Below are positions 8,029 through 16,674 of a DNA stretch of 64,000 nucleotides, piece by piece. Origin of the DNA: an uncultured Oscillospiraceae bacterium (GTDB taxonomy: Bacteria; Bacillota; Clostridia; Oscillospirales; Acutalibacteraceae). The position numbers and the translations under genes were made by a program. Positions within the stretch are counted from its first letter, which is position 1. Each line of letters begins with the position of its first letter. The notes under the pieces are model-generated. The model did not search any database. It was not told the origin of the DNA and worked only from the letters and a program-made list of their open reading frames with translations. The stretch lies in assembly GCA_949283785.1 (NCBI GenBank), contig CASDTR010000021.1, positions 1-64,000 on the forward strand. The letters are read 5' to 3'.

Positions 8029-9465
8029 ATGGCAGACCAGAAAAAAATGGTAGAAGAAATTACTTCCATGGACGTTGATTTTGCTAAATGGTATACCGAC
8101 GTTGTTAAAAAGGCAGAGCTTGCCTCATATTCCGGAGTAAGGGGATGTATGGTAGTTCGCCCATACGGAACCGCCCTCTGGGAGAATATAAGAGATGCCC
8201 TTGACGCCGAGTTTAAGCGTCTGGGCCATGAAAACGTAATGATGCCCATATTTATTCCCGAAAGTCTTCTTCAGAGGGAGAAGGACCACGTTGAGGGCTT
8301 TGCCCCCGAGGTTGCGTGGGTAACCCACGGCGGAGAGGAGAAGCTTGCTGAGCGTCTTTGCGTAAGACCTACCTCAGAGACCCTTTTCTGCGACCACTAT
8401 GCCCAGATAATCCACTCATACCGCGACCTTCCTAAGCTCTACAATCAGTGGTGTTCCGTTGTCCGCTGGGAAAAGACCACGAGGCCCTTCCTGCGCACAA
8501 TGGAGTTTTTCTGGCAGGAGGGACACACCATGCATGAGACCGCTCAGGAGGCTCTCGAAGAGACTGAGCGCATGCTGAACGTATACGCCGACTTTGCGGA
8601 GAAGTGCCTTGCAATACCCGTCATTAAGGGCGTAAAGACCGACAAGGAGAAGTTTGCAGGCGCTGAGGCTACTTATACTATTGAAGCTCTTATGCACGAC
8701 GGTAAGGCTCTCCAGAGCGGTACAAGCCACTATTTCGGCGACGGCTTTGCTAAAGCTTTTGATATTCAGTTTACGGGACGTGACAATAAGCCCGCCTATC
8801 CCCATCAGACTTCATGGGGTATGTCCAGCCGCATAATCGGCGCTATCATCATGACTCACGGCGACGATAACGGACTTGTGCTGCCTCCCGCAGTAGCTCC
8901 CACTCAGGTTATTATTGTACCTATTGCAATGCATAAAGAGGGAGTTCTCGAAAAGGCCGAGGAACTTAGAGAGAGGCTTTCAAAGTTCTGCCGTGTAAAG
9001 GCGGGTACAAGCGACAATTCAGCAGGTTGGAAGTTTGCCGAATACGAGATGAAGGGCGTGCCTCTGCGTCTTGAAATCGGTCCTAAGGATATCGAAAAGA
9101 ACCAGTGCGTAATTGTCCGCAGAGATAATAGAGAGAAGATTTTTGTCTCCCTTGACGAGCTTGAAACACGCATACCTGAGCTTCTTCAGGCTGTCCGCGA
9201 CGGACTTTACGAGAAGGCTCTCAAGCGCCGCGAGGAGATGACATATACCGCAAAGAACCTTGACGAGATGAAGGACATTGCCGACAACAAGCCGGGCTTT
9301 ATTAAGGCCATGTGGTGCGGCGACCTTGCCTGCGAGGAAAAGCTCAAGGAAGTTGCGGGAGTTACCTCAAGATGCATTCCCTTCGAGCAGGAGAAGATTT
9401 CCGACGTATGCGTATGCTGCGGAAAGCCCGCCGACAAGATGCTTTACTGGGGCAAGGCATATTGA
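8029..9465 (+). CDS. proS: Prolyl-tRNA synthetase, archaeal/eukaryotic-type (ProS type 3)
   Basis: Class II synthetase charging tRNA-Pro. About 478 residues with no INS editing insertion, unlike the roughly 570-residue bacterial type. VRPTSETLF and [31 protein letters not shown] carry motif 2, [18 protein letters not shown] follows, and the C-terminal domain has a cysteine cluster ([20 protein letters not shown]) and the terminal Tyr typical of this subtype. ATG 8029 follows AGGCGGAGAAAA. The short archaeal-type enzyme is common in Clostridia. Confidence 0.95.
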   Translation: MADQKKMVEEITSMDVDFAKWYTDVVKKAELASYSGVRGCMVVRPYGTALWENIRDALDAEFKRLGHENVMMPIFIPESLLQREKDHVEGFAPEVAWVTHGGEEKLAERLCVRPTSETLFCDHYAQIIHSYRDLPKLYNQWCSVVRWEKTTRPFLRTMEFFWQEGHTMHETAQEALEETERMLNVYADFAEKCLAIPVIKGVKTDKEKFAGAEATYTIEALMHDGKALQSGTSHYFGDGFAKAFDIQFTGRDNKPAYPHQTSWGMSSRIIGAIIMTHGDDNGLVLPPAVAPTQVIIVPIAMHKEGVLEKAEELRERLSKFCRVKAGTSDNSAGWKFAEYEMKGVPLRLEIGPKDIEKNQCVIVRRDNREKIFVSLDELETRIPELLQAVRDGLYEKALKRREEMTYTAKNLDEMKDIADNKPGFIKAMWCGDLACEEKLKEVAGVTSRCIPFEQEKISDVCVCCGKPADKMLYWGKAY

Positions 9466-9498
9466 TTTAAACTTAGTTAAATTCAACAGGGAAAATAA

Positions 9499-9540
9499 AA
9501 CAGCTTCCGATAGCTCAGGCGGTCGGAAGCTGTTGCTTTA
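9499..9540 (+). terminator. Terminator of proS
   Basis: A perfect 12-bp stem AACAGCTTCCGA (9499-9510) / TCGGAAGCTGTT (9523-9534), followed by GCTTTA. Confidence 0.8.
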
Positions 9541-9544
9541 TACT

Positions 9545-9585
9545 AATGTAAAACTCCCCGCACAGCCAAAACTGTACGGGGAGTT
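9545..9585 (-). terminator. Terminator of the 9592-10182 gene
   Basis: AACTCCCCG (9552-9560) pairs with CGGGGAGTT (9577-9585), extended by ACAG/CTGT after one mismatch. On the minus strand the stem is followed by TTTACATTAG. Confidence 0.75.
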
Positions 9586-9591
9586 CGCATT

Positions 9592-10182
9592 TTATTCTTC
9601 TCTTATTTCAGAGGGAAGCTCAAAATTATCAGGGATAGTTACTTTAAACGTTTTTGGAGGTAAATCCAAGTATCTTCTTCTGTATTCAGGCTCCAAATCG
9701 AGGCTTTTAATTTTTTCCGCAATCTCTTCATTTGTAAGTCCGTTGGTTTTTACAATAATTCTGAGCGGCACATAAAAATCAGTTCCCAGTATGAAGGTTT
9801 CAGGTACGGCGTTGTTTAATCTCATTACAAAATCGCTGTTACCTTTAGGTAAATTCCTGACTTTGATTTCAGGGTTTTCTATAAATCCAAGATAGTAATT
9901 TTTAACGTTGAAATATACATAAATTATTCGGTATTCTTTGTCGCCGCTGAACTCAAAGGGATAATCCGATAAAAGCTCTTCGTATGGGTCTCCTTGTTCT
10001 TTCAACATTTTACAGCTGTACTCTAAACCCTCATCATCTTCATAATACTGTCTTGTGCTTTCGCTGTCAAAGGAAACCCTTACGGGCCAAATGAACTGGG
10101 TTGCAATAAGTATGATAAAAATAACTGCCAATATTGATAGAATGATTTTTGTTCTTTTACTGAGTTTTTTCAAATCGCTCAC
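9592..10182 (-). CDS. Membrane-anchored protein of unknown function
   Basis: I do not recognise the family. It has 196 residues: a short Lys-rich cytoplasmic start, one hydrophobic helix (about residues 11-31, IILSILAVIFIILIATQFIW) and a mostly charged extracellular part ending FELPSEIREE. It looks like a single-pass protein with its C-terminal domain outside. The first in-frame start is GTG 10182; a TTG at 10173 is better spaced from AAAGGTG. Monocistronic, with a terminator just downstream. Base composition is a little richer in A+T than its neighbours. Confidence 0.7.
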   Translation of the reverse strand: MSDLKKLSKRTKIILSILAVIFIILIATQFIWPVRVSFDSESTRQYYEDDEGLEYSCKMLKEQGDPYEELLSDYPFEFSGDKEYRIIYVYFNVKNYYLGFIENPEIKVRNLPKGNSDFVMRLNNAVPETFILGTDFYVPLRIIVKTNGLTNEEIAEKIKSLDLEPEYRRRYLDLPPKTFKVTIPDNFELPSEIREE

Positions 10183-10289
10183 CTTTCTTAAAAAAGTACT
10201 GTTATTAGCAATAACGATTATTTTTATTGTTTTGTGATAAAAAAATTATATTTTCGGCAATTTTTTAATATAAATTCAAATTTGAAATG

Positions 10290-10327
10290 AAAAGCTCCGT
10301 ACAAAACGATTCTTGCACGGAGCTTTT
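10290..10327 (-). terminator. Terminator of the GNAT gene
   Basis: AAAAGCTCCGT (10290-10300) pairs with ACGGAGCTTTT (10317-10327) around a 16-nt loop; TTTTC follows on the minus strand. It may also stop plus-strand transcription. Confidence 0.75.
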
Positions 10328-10362
10328 GTTTTAACTATTCTTTCTGTCGGTGCTTTGCCTTT

Positions 10363-10803
10363 TCAGGTGTTTGTCTTAACCATTTCGATTAAGGTTTTAT
10401 CACGATAGACTAAATCTGTTCTCTCGGTAAAACCCTGTTTTTCCCAGAAGGCGTTTCCGCTTATATTGCTGCCGAATACTACAAGTGCGGTTTTTGCTAT
10501 GCCCATGCCTTTTAATTCATCGGTGACCGCCTTAACGAGCTCGGAGCCTATCCCGCGTTTCCTGAAATCGGGATGCACAGCCGTGTGGTAGATATAACCC
10601 CGTCTGCCGTCGCTGCCCGCCATGATCGCGCCGACAATGCGGTTTCCCTCTTCCGCAGTAAAGCAGGTGTCGGGATTGCGATTGAGAAATCTCTCTATGC
10701 CTTCCCGTGAATCATCTATGCTGTTTAAGCCCATGCCTTTGCAGGAAAGCCATAAATCATACAGCTTTTCATAGTCTTCTTTATTCATTTTCCTTATTTT
10801 CAT
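10363..10803 (-). CDS. GNAT family N-acetyltransferase
   Basis: 146-residue acetyl-CoA-dependent transferase. The acetyl-CoA motif A is visible as HPDFRKRGIGSELV (RGIGS matches R/Q-x-x-G-x-G/A), followed by VFGSNISGNAFWEKQGFTER, the usual motif B ending. The substrate cannot be told from sequence; the fold suits acylation of a small amine or a protein N-terminus. ATG 10803 follows AAAGGAACATTTT. It stands alone between two terminators. Confidence 0.88.
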   Translation of the reverse strand: MKIRKMNKEDYEKLYDLWLSCKGMGLNSIDDSREGIERFLNRNPDTCFTAEEGNRIVGAIMAGSDGRRGYIYHTAVHPDFRKRGIGSELVKAVTDELKGMGIAKTALVVFGSNISGNAFWEKQGFTERTDLVYRDKTLIEMVKTNT

Positions 10804-10837
10804 AAAATGTTCCTTTCGGGTTTTGATTGTCTTTGCA

Positions 10838-10873
10838 AATAAATACGGCGGAGGGAACTGCTCCCGCCGCCGT
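10838..10873 (-). terminator. Terminator of the xpt/nucleoside-transport operon
   Basis: ACGGCGG (10845-10851) pairs with CCGCCGT (10867-10873), with further inner pairing; the minus strand continues ATTTATTT. It lies 20 nt past the last permease gene. Confidence 0.75.
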
Positions 10874-10893
10874 GGTGAACTTCAAAATTTCCT

Positions 10894-11850
10894 TTATCTT
10901 TCTTCTCTGAAATAGTTTACTCCGCAGCCTGCAGGCTGGCTTCTCTCCTTGCTCTTACGGATTGATGTAATTACAAGAACAATGGCCGTAATAAGGAAGG
11001 GGAGCATATCGAATATTGCGTCGGGGATGGTTATTACGTCTTTGGGCACATAGAATTTTAGTACACGGAATGCGCCGAATACGAAAGAACCGAGGATACA
11101 CGCAAAGGGATTCCAGTTTGCGAATATAACGAGAGCCACCGCAATCCAGCCGAGGCCGTCGATGCAGCTCTGGGTCCACACGCCGCCGCACAGGACAAGC
11201 GAAATGTATGCTCCGCCGATGCCGCAGATTCCGCCGCCTAAAAGGACGTTGAAGTATTTTACGAAATTGATATTGATTCCCGCCGCATCAGCCGCCGCAG
11301 GATTTTCACCTACCGCGCGCATATTGAGGCCTGCCCTTGTGTACTTAACGTAGATACCCGCTATTATGCAGATTATAACGCCGAAGTAAACGAAGGGATT
11401 GTGGTCAAAAAGCAGATGTCCGATGTAGGGGATATCGCCGAGGAGGGGAATTTTGTAAGTGGCAAGCTTTGCGGTAAATTCCGTTGAAAGCTGAAGAGTA
11501 GTTTCGCCTGCCGCAGTTCTTATAAAGTCACCGAGGAAGTTTGCAAGACCTACGCCGAAAATGGTAAGGGTAAGACCTGTTACGTTTTGGTTTGCCTTAA
11601 GGGTAACTGTAAGAAAGGCATAGATGAGTGCGGCAAAGATACCTGCTATGAAAGAAGCGATAACAGCTAAAATGACGCTGTTGGTAGTATATCCCACATA
11701 GAAGCCTGCAATTGCGCCTATGGCCATCATGCCTTCTACGCCAAGGTTCAAGTTACCGGTTTTTTCCGTGATGATTTCGCCCAGGGTACCGAACATGAGT
11801 GGGGTACCGGAGGTTATTGCAGCATAGAGAAAGTTAATAAACATTGTCAT
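10894..11850 (-). CDS. ABC transporter permease, purine nucleoside/BMP family (second permease, NupQ-like)
   Basis: A 318-residue multi-pass membrane protein of the BPD_transp_2 class. It contains the family stretch EKTGNLNLGVEGMMAIGA near the N-terminus and the cytoplasmic loop RAVGENPAAADAAGIN, which contacts the ATPase. It should pair with the 364-aa permease to form the channel. ATG 11850 follows AAGGAGGTAAAAGCAA and overlaps the upstream permease stop by 4 nt. Context (xpt, BMP lipoprotein) points to nucleoside or purine uptake, as in B. subtilis NupNOPQ. Confidence 0.9.
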   Translation of the reverse strand: MTMFINFLYAAITSGTPLMFGTLGEIITEKTGNLNLGVEGMMAIGAIAGFYVGYTTNSVILAVIASFIAGIFAALIYAFLTVTLKANQNVTGLTLTIFGVGLANFLGDFIRTAAGETTLQLSTEFTAKLATYKIPLLGDIPYIGHLLFDHNPFVYFGVIICIIAGIYVKYTRAGLNMRAVGENPAAADAAGININFVKYFNVLLGGGICGIGGAYISLVLCGGVWTQSCIDGLGWIAVALVIFANWNPFACILGSFVFGAFRVLKFYVPKDVITIPDAIFDMLPFLITAIVLVITSIRKSKERSQPAGCGVNYFREER

Positions 11851-12941
11851 TTGCTTTTACCTCCTTTTCTGAAAGCGAAAGAATATCTGGTGAAAAATTC
11901 ACTTGCGATTATAAAGAAGAGGATAATTCCCTGTAAAACGTCGGAGGTAAAGACCGAAATGTTGAAGGTGGACTGGATAACTCCGCTTCCCTTTTCGATG
12001 ATGCTGAAGAAAACCGTTATGAGAAGGATGACGAAGGGATTGAGCTGAGCGAGCCATGCGACGATGATAGCCGTAAAGCCTACTCCGTCGGCAAGACCCA
12101 GGGTAAGGGTATAGTCGCTGCCCATGGCCTTTATCATGCCCGCGCTGCCGCATATGGCGCCGCTGAGGGCCATTGTGAGAATGACGACCTTTTTGACGTT
12201 CATTCCCGCATATCTTGCCGTAGGCTGGCTTTCGCCTACGACGCTTATCTCGTAGCCGAACTTTGTATATTTAAGAAGCACAAACACGGCGACGACCATT
12301 ATAAGGGAAATGACCCAGCCGCCCTGAAGGTCAAACACGGCTCCGATTCTTGCGTTGGAGGCAAAGGAGGCGATTTTGGGGAAGCCTCTTGCACCGGGAT
12401 CACGCCAGGTCTCATGGCGGAGAAAATCTATGACATAAAGGGCAATGTAGTTAAGCATAAGGGTAAAGAGGGTTTCGTTTGTGCCGAACTTAACTTTAAA
12501 GAATGCGGGAATAATACCCCAAATTGCGCCGCCTATGCAGCCTGCAAGGAATGAGACTGTCAGAAGGGCCCAGTGAGGCATATCGCTTTGGAAAAGGGCA
12601 AAATAGGAGGCGAAAATACCGCCCATGAGCATCTGTCCCTCGGCGCCGATGTTCCAAAACTTCATCTTGTAGGCGAGGGTGACGCCCAGCGAGGTAATGA
12701 GCAGGGGAACGATTATTTTAACGGTACCCTGGAGGGCTATTTTGCTGCGGAAGCAGCCCATTATCATTTCCTTGTACACTTCAAAAGGATTGTGGCCTAT
12801 TGCCAGAATGAAAAGTCCGCCTACGGCAATTGCCAGCACAAAGGAAGCTATTCTGAGAATGACCGCTTTGGAAGTGGGCATTTCGGGCTTTTTGACTACT
12901 CGTATAAGGGGCTCATGACTTTTTGTCTTTACGCTGTTCAT
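11847..12941 (-). CDS. ABC transporter permease, purine nucleoside/BMP family (first permease, NupP-like)
   Basis: A 364-residue inner-membrane subunit with about nine hydrophobic segments. KMKFWNIGAEGQMLMGGI corresponds to the conserved N-IG-EGQ motif of this permease class, and VVGESQPTARYAGMNVKK is the coupling loop. It starts at ATG 12941 behind AAAGGACGG and overlaps the ATPase stop by 4 nt. It works with the adjacent permease, the double ATPase and the BMP lipoprotein. Confidence 0.9.
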   Translation of the reverse strand: MNSVKTKSHEPLIRVVKKPEMPTSKAVILRIASFVLAIAVGGLFILAIGHNPFEVYKEMIMGCFRSKIALQGTVKIIVPLLITSLGVTLAYKMKFWNIGAEGQMLMGGIFASYFALFQSDMPHWALLTVSFLAGCIGGAIWGIIPAFFKVKFGTNETLFTLMLNYIALYVIDFLRHETWRDPGARGFPKIASFASNARIGAVFDLQGGWVISLIMVVAVFVLLKYTKFGYEISVVGESQPTARYAGMNVKKVVILTMALSGAICGSAGMIKAMGSDYTLTLGLADGVGFTAIIVAWLAQLNPFVILLITVFFSIIEKGSGVIQSTFNISVFTSDVLQGIILFFIIASEFFTRYSFAFRKGGKSK

Positions 12942-14479
12942 GCCTTTGCACCGTCCTTTCCTGCTTTCTTTTCTCCTGCCATCATCAGGCCGATTTCCTC
13001 TTTTGTGACTTCGTTGGAATTTACGATGCCCGTAATTTCACCGTGACACAGAACCATTATCCTGTCGCACAGCTCAAGGAGTACGTCGAGATCCTCTCCG
13101 ATGTAGAGCACCGCAACGCCTTTTTTCTTCTGCTCGTTGAGAAGGTGATATATTGTGTAGGAGGAATTGATGTCAAGACCTCTTACGGGATAAGCCGTTA
13201 TGAGAAGGTTGGGATTTGATTCGATTTCACGGCCCAGCAGGACCTTCTGAACGTTGCCGCCCGAAAGGCGGGAAACGGGGGTATTTACGCCGGGGGTGAC
13301 GATTTCAAGCTGGTCTATAAGCTTGAGGGCAAGCTCTCTTGAGGGCTTTTTATCAATAAAGGGAGATTTTGTGTTTTTATAGGTTTTGAGCATCATGTTT
13401 TCAGTCATGCCCATGGAGGCCACAAGACCCATTCCAAGCCTGTCCTCGGGGATAAAGCTCATGCTTATGCCCATTTTAATGATTTCAGCGGGGGATTTTC
13501 CTATAATGTTTTCCTTCTTGTAGAGAACGGCGCCCTTATCTGCGGGGATAAGGCCCGCTATGGCTTCGCACAGCTCCTTTTGGCCGCTTCCTGCAACACC
13601 TGCAACGCCTAAAATTTCTCCTCCGTTAAGGTTAAAGGAAATATCGTTGAGGGCGTAATATCCCTCGTCGTTTTTGACCATAAGGTGATGGACTTCGAAA
13701 AGGTTTTCCGTTTGTTCGACCTCGGGACGGTCAATTTCGAGGCTTACCTTCCTGCCCACCATAAGCTCCGTGAGCTCCTGTACGTTGGTTTCGGCAGTGT
13801 TGACCGTGGCCACGCTCTTTCCCTTTCTGAGAATGGTGACCCTGTCGCTTATGGCCATGACCTCGTTGAGCTTATGGGTGATTATGATAACAGCACAGCC
13901 GTTTTCCTTCATATTGCGAAGGATATCAAAAAGCCTGTCTGTTTCCTGGGGGGTGAGTACTGCCGTAGGCTCGTCCAGAATGAGAATATCGGCTCCCCTG
14001 TAGAGAACTTTTAAAATTTCAACCGTCTGTTTTTCGCTTACGGACATGTTGTATGTCTTTTTATCGGGGTCAATTTCAAGGCCGTATTTTCGGCTGATCT
14101 CCTTTATCTTTTCAGAAAGCTTCTTTCCGCTGAGTCTCTTATCCGTTTTTGTACCTGCAACTATGTTATCCTTTGCACTGAATACGTCAACAAGCTTAAA
14201 GTGCTGATGTATCATGCCTATTCCGAGATTCTGGGAATCCTTGGGGGAGGTGATGCTTACCTCATTGCCCCTGACGAAAATCGAACCTGTATCGGGATGA
14301 TAAATACCCGAAAGCATGTTCATCAAAGTCGTTTTGCCTGAGCCGTTTTCACCGAGAAGGGCAAGTATTTCTCCCGACTTGACGGTCAGCTCGATATTGT
14401 CGTTTGCCACAACGGGACCAAAAGTTTTAGTTATTCCCTTACACTGTATGGCGTAGGGAACGCTCATTTTATCGTCCAA
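12938..14479 (-). CDS. ABC transporter double ATPase, nucleoside/simple-sugar type (NupO-like)
   Basis: 513 residues with two fused nucleotide-binding domains, as in RbsA/NupO. Domain 1 has Walker A GENGSGKTT, a diverged signature (MSVSEKQTVEIL) and Walker B ILILDEPTAVLTP. Domain 2 has the usual degenerate P-loop GVAGSGQKE, the signature LSGGNVQKV and a degenerate Walker B LLITAYPVRGLD. The start is TTG 14479, spaced 6 nt from AGGTGGG; ATG 14467 is too far from the site. It energises import by the two downstream permeases. Confidence 0.92.
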   Translation of the reverse strand: MDDKMSVPYAIQCKGITKTFGPVVANDNIELTVKSGEILALLGENGSGKTTLMNMLSGIYHPDTGSIFVRGNEVSITSPKDSQNLGIGMIHQHFKLVDVFSAKDNIVAGTKTDKRLSGKKLSEKIKEISRKYGLEIDPDKKTYNMSVSEKQTVEILKVLYRGADILILDEPTAVLTPQETDRLFDILRNMKENGCAVIIITHKLNEVMAISDRVTILRKGKSVATVNTAETNVQELTELMVGRKVSLEIDRPEVEQTENLFEVHHLMVKNDEGYYALNDISFNLNGGEILGVAGVAGSGQKELCEAIAGLIPADKGAVLYKKENIIGKSPAEIIKMGISMSFIPEDRLGMGLVASMGMTENMMLKTYKNTKSPFIDKKPSRELALKLIDQLEIVTPGVNTPVSRLSGGNVQKVLLGREIESNPNLLITAYPVRGLDINSSYTIYHLLNEQKKKGVAVLYIGEDLDVLLELCDRIMVLCHGEITGIVNSNEVTKEEIGLMMAGEKKAGKDGAKA

Positions 14480-14579
14480 ACAAATCCCACCTTCTTATAT
14501 GTTAATTGATTATGCAGGCATTTAAAATCCCCGTAAAGAGAATCTTAAATGCACGCACAAACTTATGCATTTTAACTCA

Positions 14580-14615
14580 CACAAGGCTTTCAGGAGTTGA
14601 CCCGAAAGCCTTGTG
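14580..14615 (-). other. Intercistronic hairpin between the BMP lipoprotein and its ATPase
   Basis: CACAAGGCTTTC (14580-14591) pairs with GAAAGCCTTGTG (14604-14615), 12 bp, without a proper T-run on the minus strand. It may act as a weak terminator or 3'-end stabiliser that makes the binding protein more abundant than the membrane subunits, as in many ABC importers. A second, looser inverted repeat (GCATTTAA/TTAAATGC) lies at 14516-14551. Confidence 0.6.
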
Positions 14616-14640
14616 GATTAGCTGTTAATTTTGCTTAAGA

Positions 14641-15804
14641 TTATTTAACGACAACGTTGTCAACATACCAGTTGATTTCGCCTGCGATGTAAGCGTCGTC
14701 AAGGCTTTCGCCTGCCTGAACTCTTACGTTGCCTTCGTTGTCCTTAATCTCGCCTGCAAATACCTGAAGCTCGCCTGAGAGGATCTTCTGAGTTGCCTCG
14801 TCAACCTTTTCCTTTGTGCCCTCAGCGCACAGGTCTGTAAGGTCTGTAAGACCGAGAAGGCCTTCCTTCATGCCGTCAAAGTAATTGTCGGCAGTCCATG
14901 TGCCGTCAATAGCGGCCTGAACGGCTGCTGTGTAGTAAACGCCCCAGTGCCATACGACCGATGTGAGAACGGCGTCGGGAACCTGAATTGCCATATCTGA
15001 GTTATATCCGATACCGTAAGCGCCTCTCTCCTGAGCGGCAACCATGGGCTGAGTTGTATCCTGATGCTGTGCGATAACGTCGCAGCCCTCGTCAAGAAGA
15101 GCAACGGCGGCAGCCTTTTCCTTCTGAAGGTCGAACCATGTGTTTGTGACCTTTACATAGATCTGAGCGTCGGGGTTAACGCTCTTAACGCCGAGTGCGA
15201 AAGCGTCAATACCGCCCGTAACCTCGGGGTTGTTGTTATCCTGAGCGGCAACATAGCCGATCTTGTTGGATTCTGTCTTAAGTCCCGCTACGATACCTGC
15301 AAGGTAGCGTGCCTGATAGATCTGTCCGAAGTAGTTATTGAAGTTAGTGTCGTTTGACATATATCCGGAGCAGTGTGAGAAGATGATTTCGGGATGCGCT
15401 GCGGCAGCCTCGTTAACCTTTTCCATGTAGCCCCAGCTTGTTGCAAAGATGATGTTGCAGCCGGCTTCGATGAGCTCGTTGAGAGCTGTCTCGATAGCTG
15501 TGTCGTTATCGTCGGCAACGTTATTCTTGCGGATGATCTGATCGTCTCTAAGGCCGATAGCCTTCTGCATCTCTACGATACCTGAATCATGAGCGTAGGA
15601 ATAACCTGCGCCGTCTGCGGGATCGCCGATGTGGAGGACGCCTACCTTGATGTCGTCCTTGGCGATAGCGGGCATGGGCTGCTTTTCGCCTGTTGATGTG
15701 CCGTCGCCTGTAGTATCTTTATCACCGGTTCCGCCGCACGCTGCAAGAGCGAAAACGAGCACGAGAGCCAATACGAGGGCGACGATTTTCTTGAACTTGG
15801 TCAT
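14641..15804 (-). CDS. BMP-family substrate-binding lipoprotein (nucleoside/purine importer)
   Basis: About 387 residues: a lipoprotein signal peptide (MTKFKKIVALVLALVLVFALAAC, Cys at about 23), a Gly/Thr-rich linker, then the PnrA/Med-type binding domain with AGYSYAHDSGIVEMQ, IFATSWGYMEKV and YVAAQDNNNPEVTGG. It captures the solute outside the membrane for the permease pair. ATG 15804 has GGAGGTAAGAAAA upstream. It lies 58 nt after xpt with no terminator between, so it is probably expressed from the xpt promoter. Confidence 0.92.
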   Translation of the reverse strand: MTKFKKIVALVLALVLVFALAACGGTGDKDTTGDGTSTGEKQPMPAIAKDDIKVGVLHIGDPADGAGYSYAHDSGIVEMQKAIGLRDDQIIRKNNVADDNDTAIETALNELIEAGCNIIFATSWGYMEKVNEAAAAHPEIIFSHCSGYMSNDTNFNNYFGQIYQARYLAGIVAGLKTESNKIGYVAAQDNNNPEVTGGIDAFALGVKSVNPDAQIYVKVTNTWFDLQKEKAAAVALLDEGCDVIAQHQDTTQPMVAAQERGAYGIGYNSDMAIQVPDAVLTSVVWHWGVYYTAAVQAAIDGTWTADNYFDGMKEGLLGLTDLTDLCAEGTKEKVDEATQKILSGELQVFAGEIKDNEGNVRVQAGESLDDAYIAGEINWYVDNVVVK

Positions 15805-15862
15805 TTTTCTTACCTCCGTTTTTTGTTTATTCACCGGACTGCTTGTCCATTGAAAACCTTAC

Positions 15863-16435
15863 TCAGCGGCGGAATTCGATTTTTCCGCCCTTCATTGAAT
15901 CCACAATTGCCAGGGATTCCACTTTTATGCCGTTGTCTCTTATCATTTTGCCGCCGGGCTGGAATCCCTTTTCAACGGCTATGCCGACTCCCGCAAGGGA
16001 GGCTCCGGCCTGATCTATGATGTCTTTGAGTCCCATTATTGCCTTTCCGTTGGCGAGGAAATCGTCTATTATCAGAATATTGTCCTCGGGTTTTATGTAA
16101 TCCTTGGATACGGTAATCGTGTATGAAATTCCCTTGGTAAAAGAAAAAACCTCAGAGGTGTAAACGTTGCTGCCTACATTTCTGTGGCTGCCCTTTTTTG
16201 CGAATACTACGGGTACCGAGAAATACTGGGCGGCAATGCAGGCGATGCCTATGCCCGACGCCTCGATTGTGAGAATTTTCGTAATGCCCATATCTCCGAA
16301 GAGTCTGTAAAATTCCTTACCCATGTCGTTGAGAAGGCCAACATCAATCTGATGGTTTAAAAACATATCAACTTTGAGAATATCGTCACCGATGACTGCT
16401 GCGTCATGCAGGATACGCTGTTCGAGAAGTTCCAA
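15863..16435 (-). CDS. xpt: Xanthine phosphoribosyltransferase
   Basis: Converts xanthine and PRPP to XMP in purine salvage. The 190-residue protein has the family start (MELLEQRI...ILKVDMFLNHQID), the PRPP-binding loop ILIIDDFLANGKAI (about 121-134), and GISYTITVSKDYI before it. The start is TTG 16435, about 10 nt from AAGGT; no in-frame ATG fits. First gene of an operon with a nucleoside-type ABC importer, so uptake and salvage are coupled. No purine riboswitch is visible in the short leader. Confidence 0.93.
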   Translation of the reverse strand: MELLEQRILHDAAVIGDDILKVDMFLNHQIDVGLLNDMGKEFYRLFGDMGITKILTIEASGIGIACIAAQYFSVPVVFAKKGSHRNVGSNVYTSEVFSFTKGISYTITVSKDYIKPEDNILIIDDFLANGKAIMGLKDIIDQAGASLAGVGIAVEKGFQPGGKMIRDNGIKVESLAIVDSMKGGKIEFRR

Positions 16436-16495
16436 TATATCACGACCTTAGGAATAAAATTATCAGCAGTTACTTACCGCTGAATTCATACAATT

Positions 16496-16524
16496 AGTAT
16501 ATTTGAAAATTAATATAAAATCAA
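16496..16524 (-). promoter_or_regulatory. Promoter of the xpt-transporter operon
   Basis: TTGATT (16524-16519), 17-nt spacer, TATACT (16501-16496) on the minus strand. The leader to xpt is only about 55 nt and holds a small CAGC...GCTG hairpin (about 16463-16481). Confidence 0.75.
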
Positions 16525-16674
16525 TACTGTATTCACGTTTTTTTAACATAATGCGCCAATTCTGCGTTTTCAACAAACGGTGAGCGTGGTGCCGCGCAGA
16601 GGTGAAAGCCGTGAATAAATTAAAACTTTTGAGGAAAATTAAATTTAAATTTATGATTATCGGGAGGCCTCCTT

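Noticed and set aside
16436..16600. Guanine riboswitch upstream of xpt
   Set aside because: The leader from the -10 to the start codon is only about 55 nt, and the aptamer core (GATATGG and TTTCTACC-like segments) is not present.
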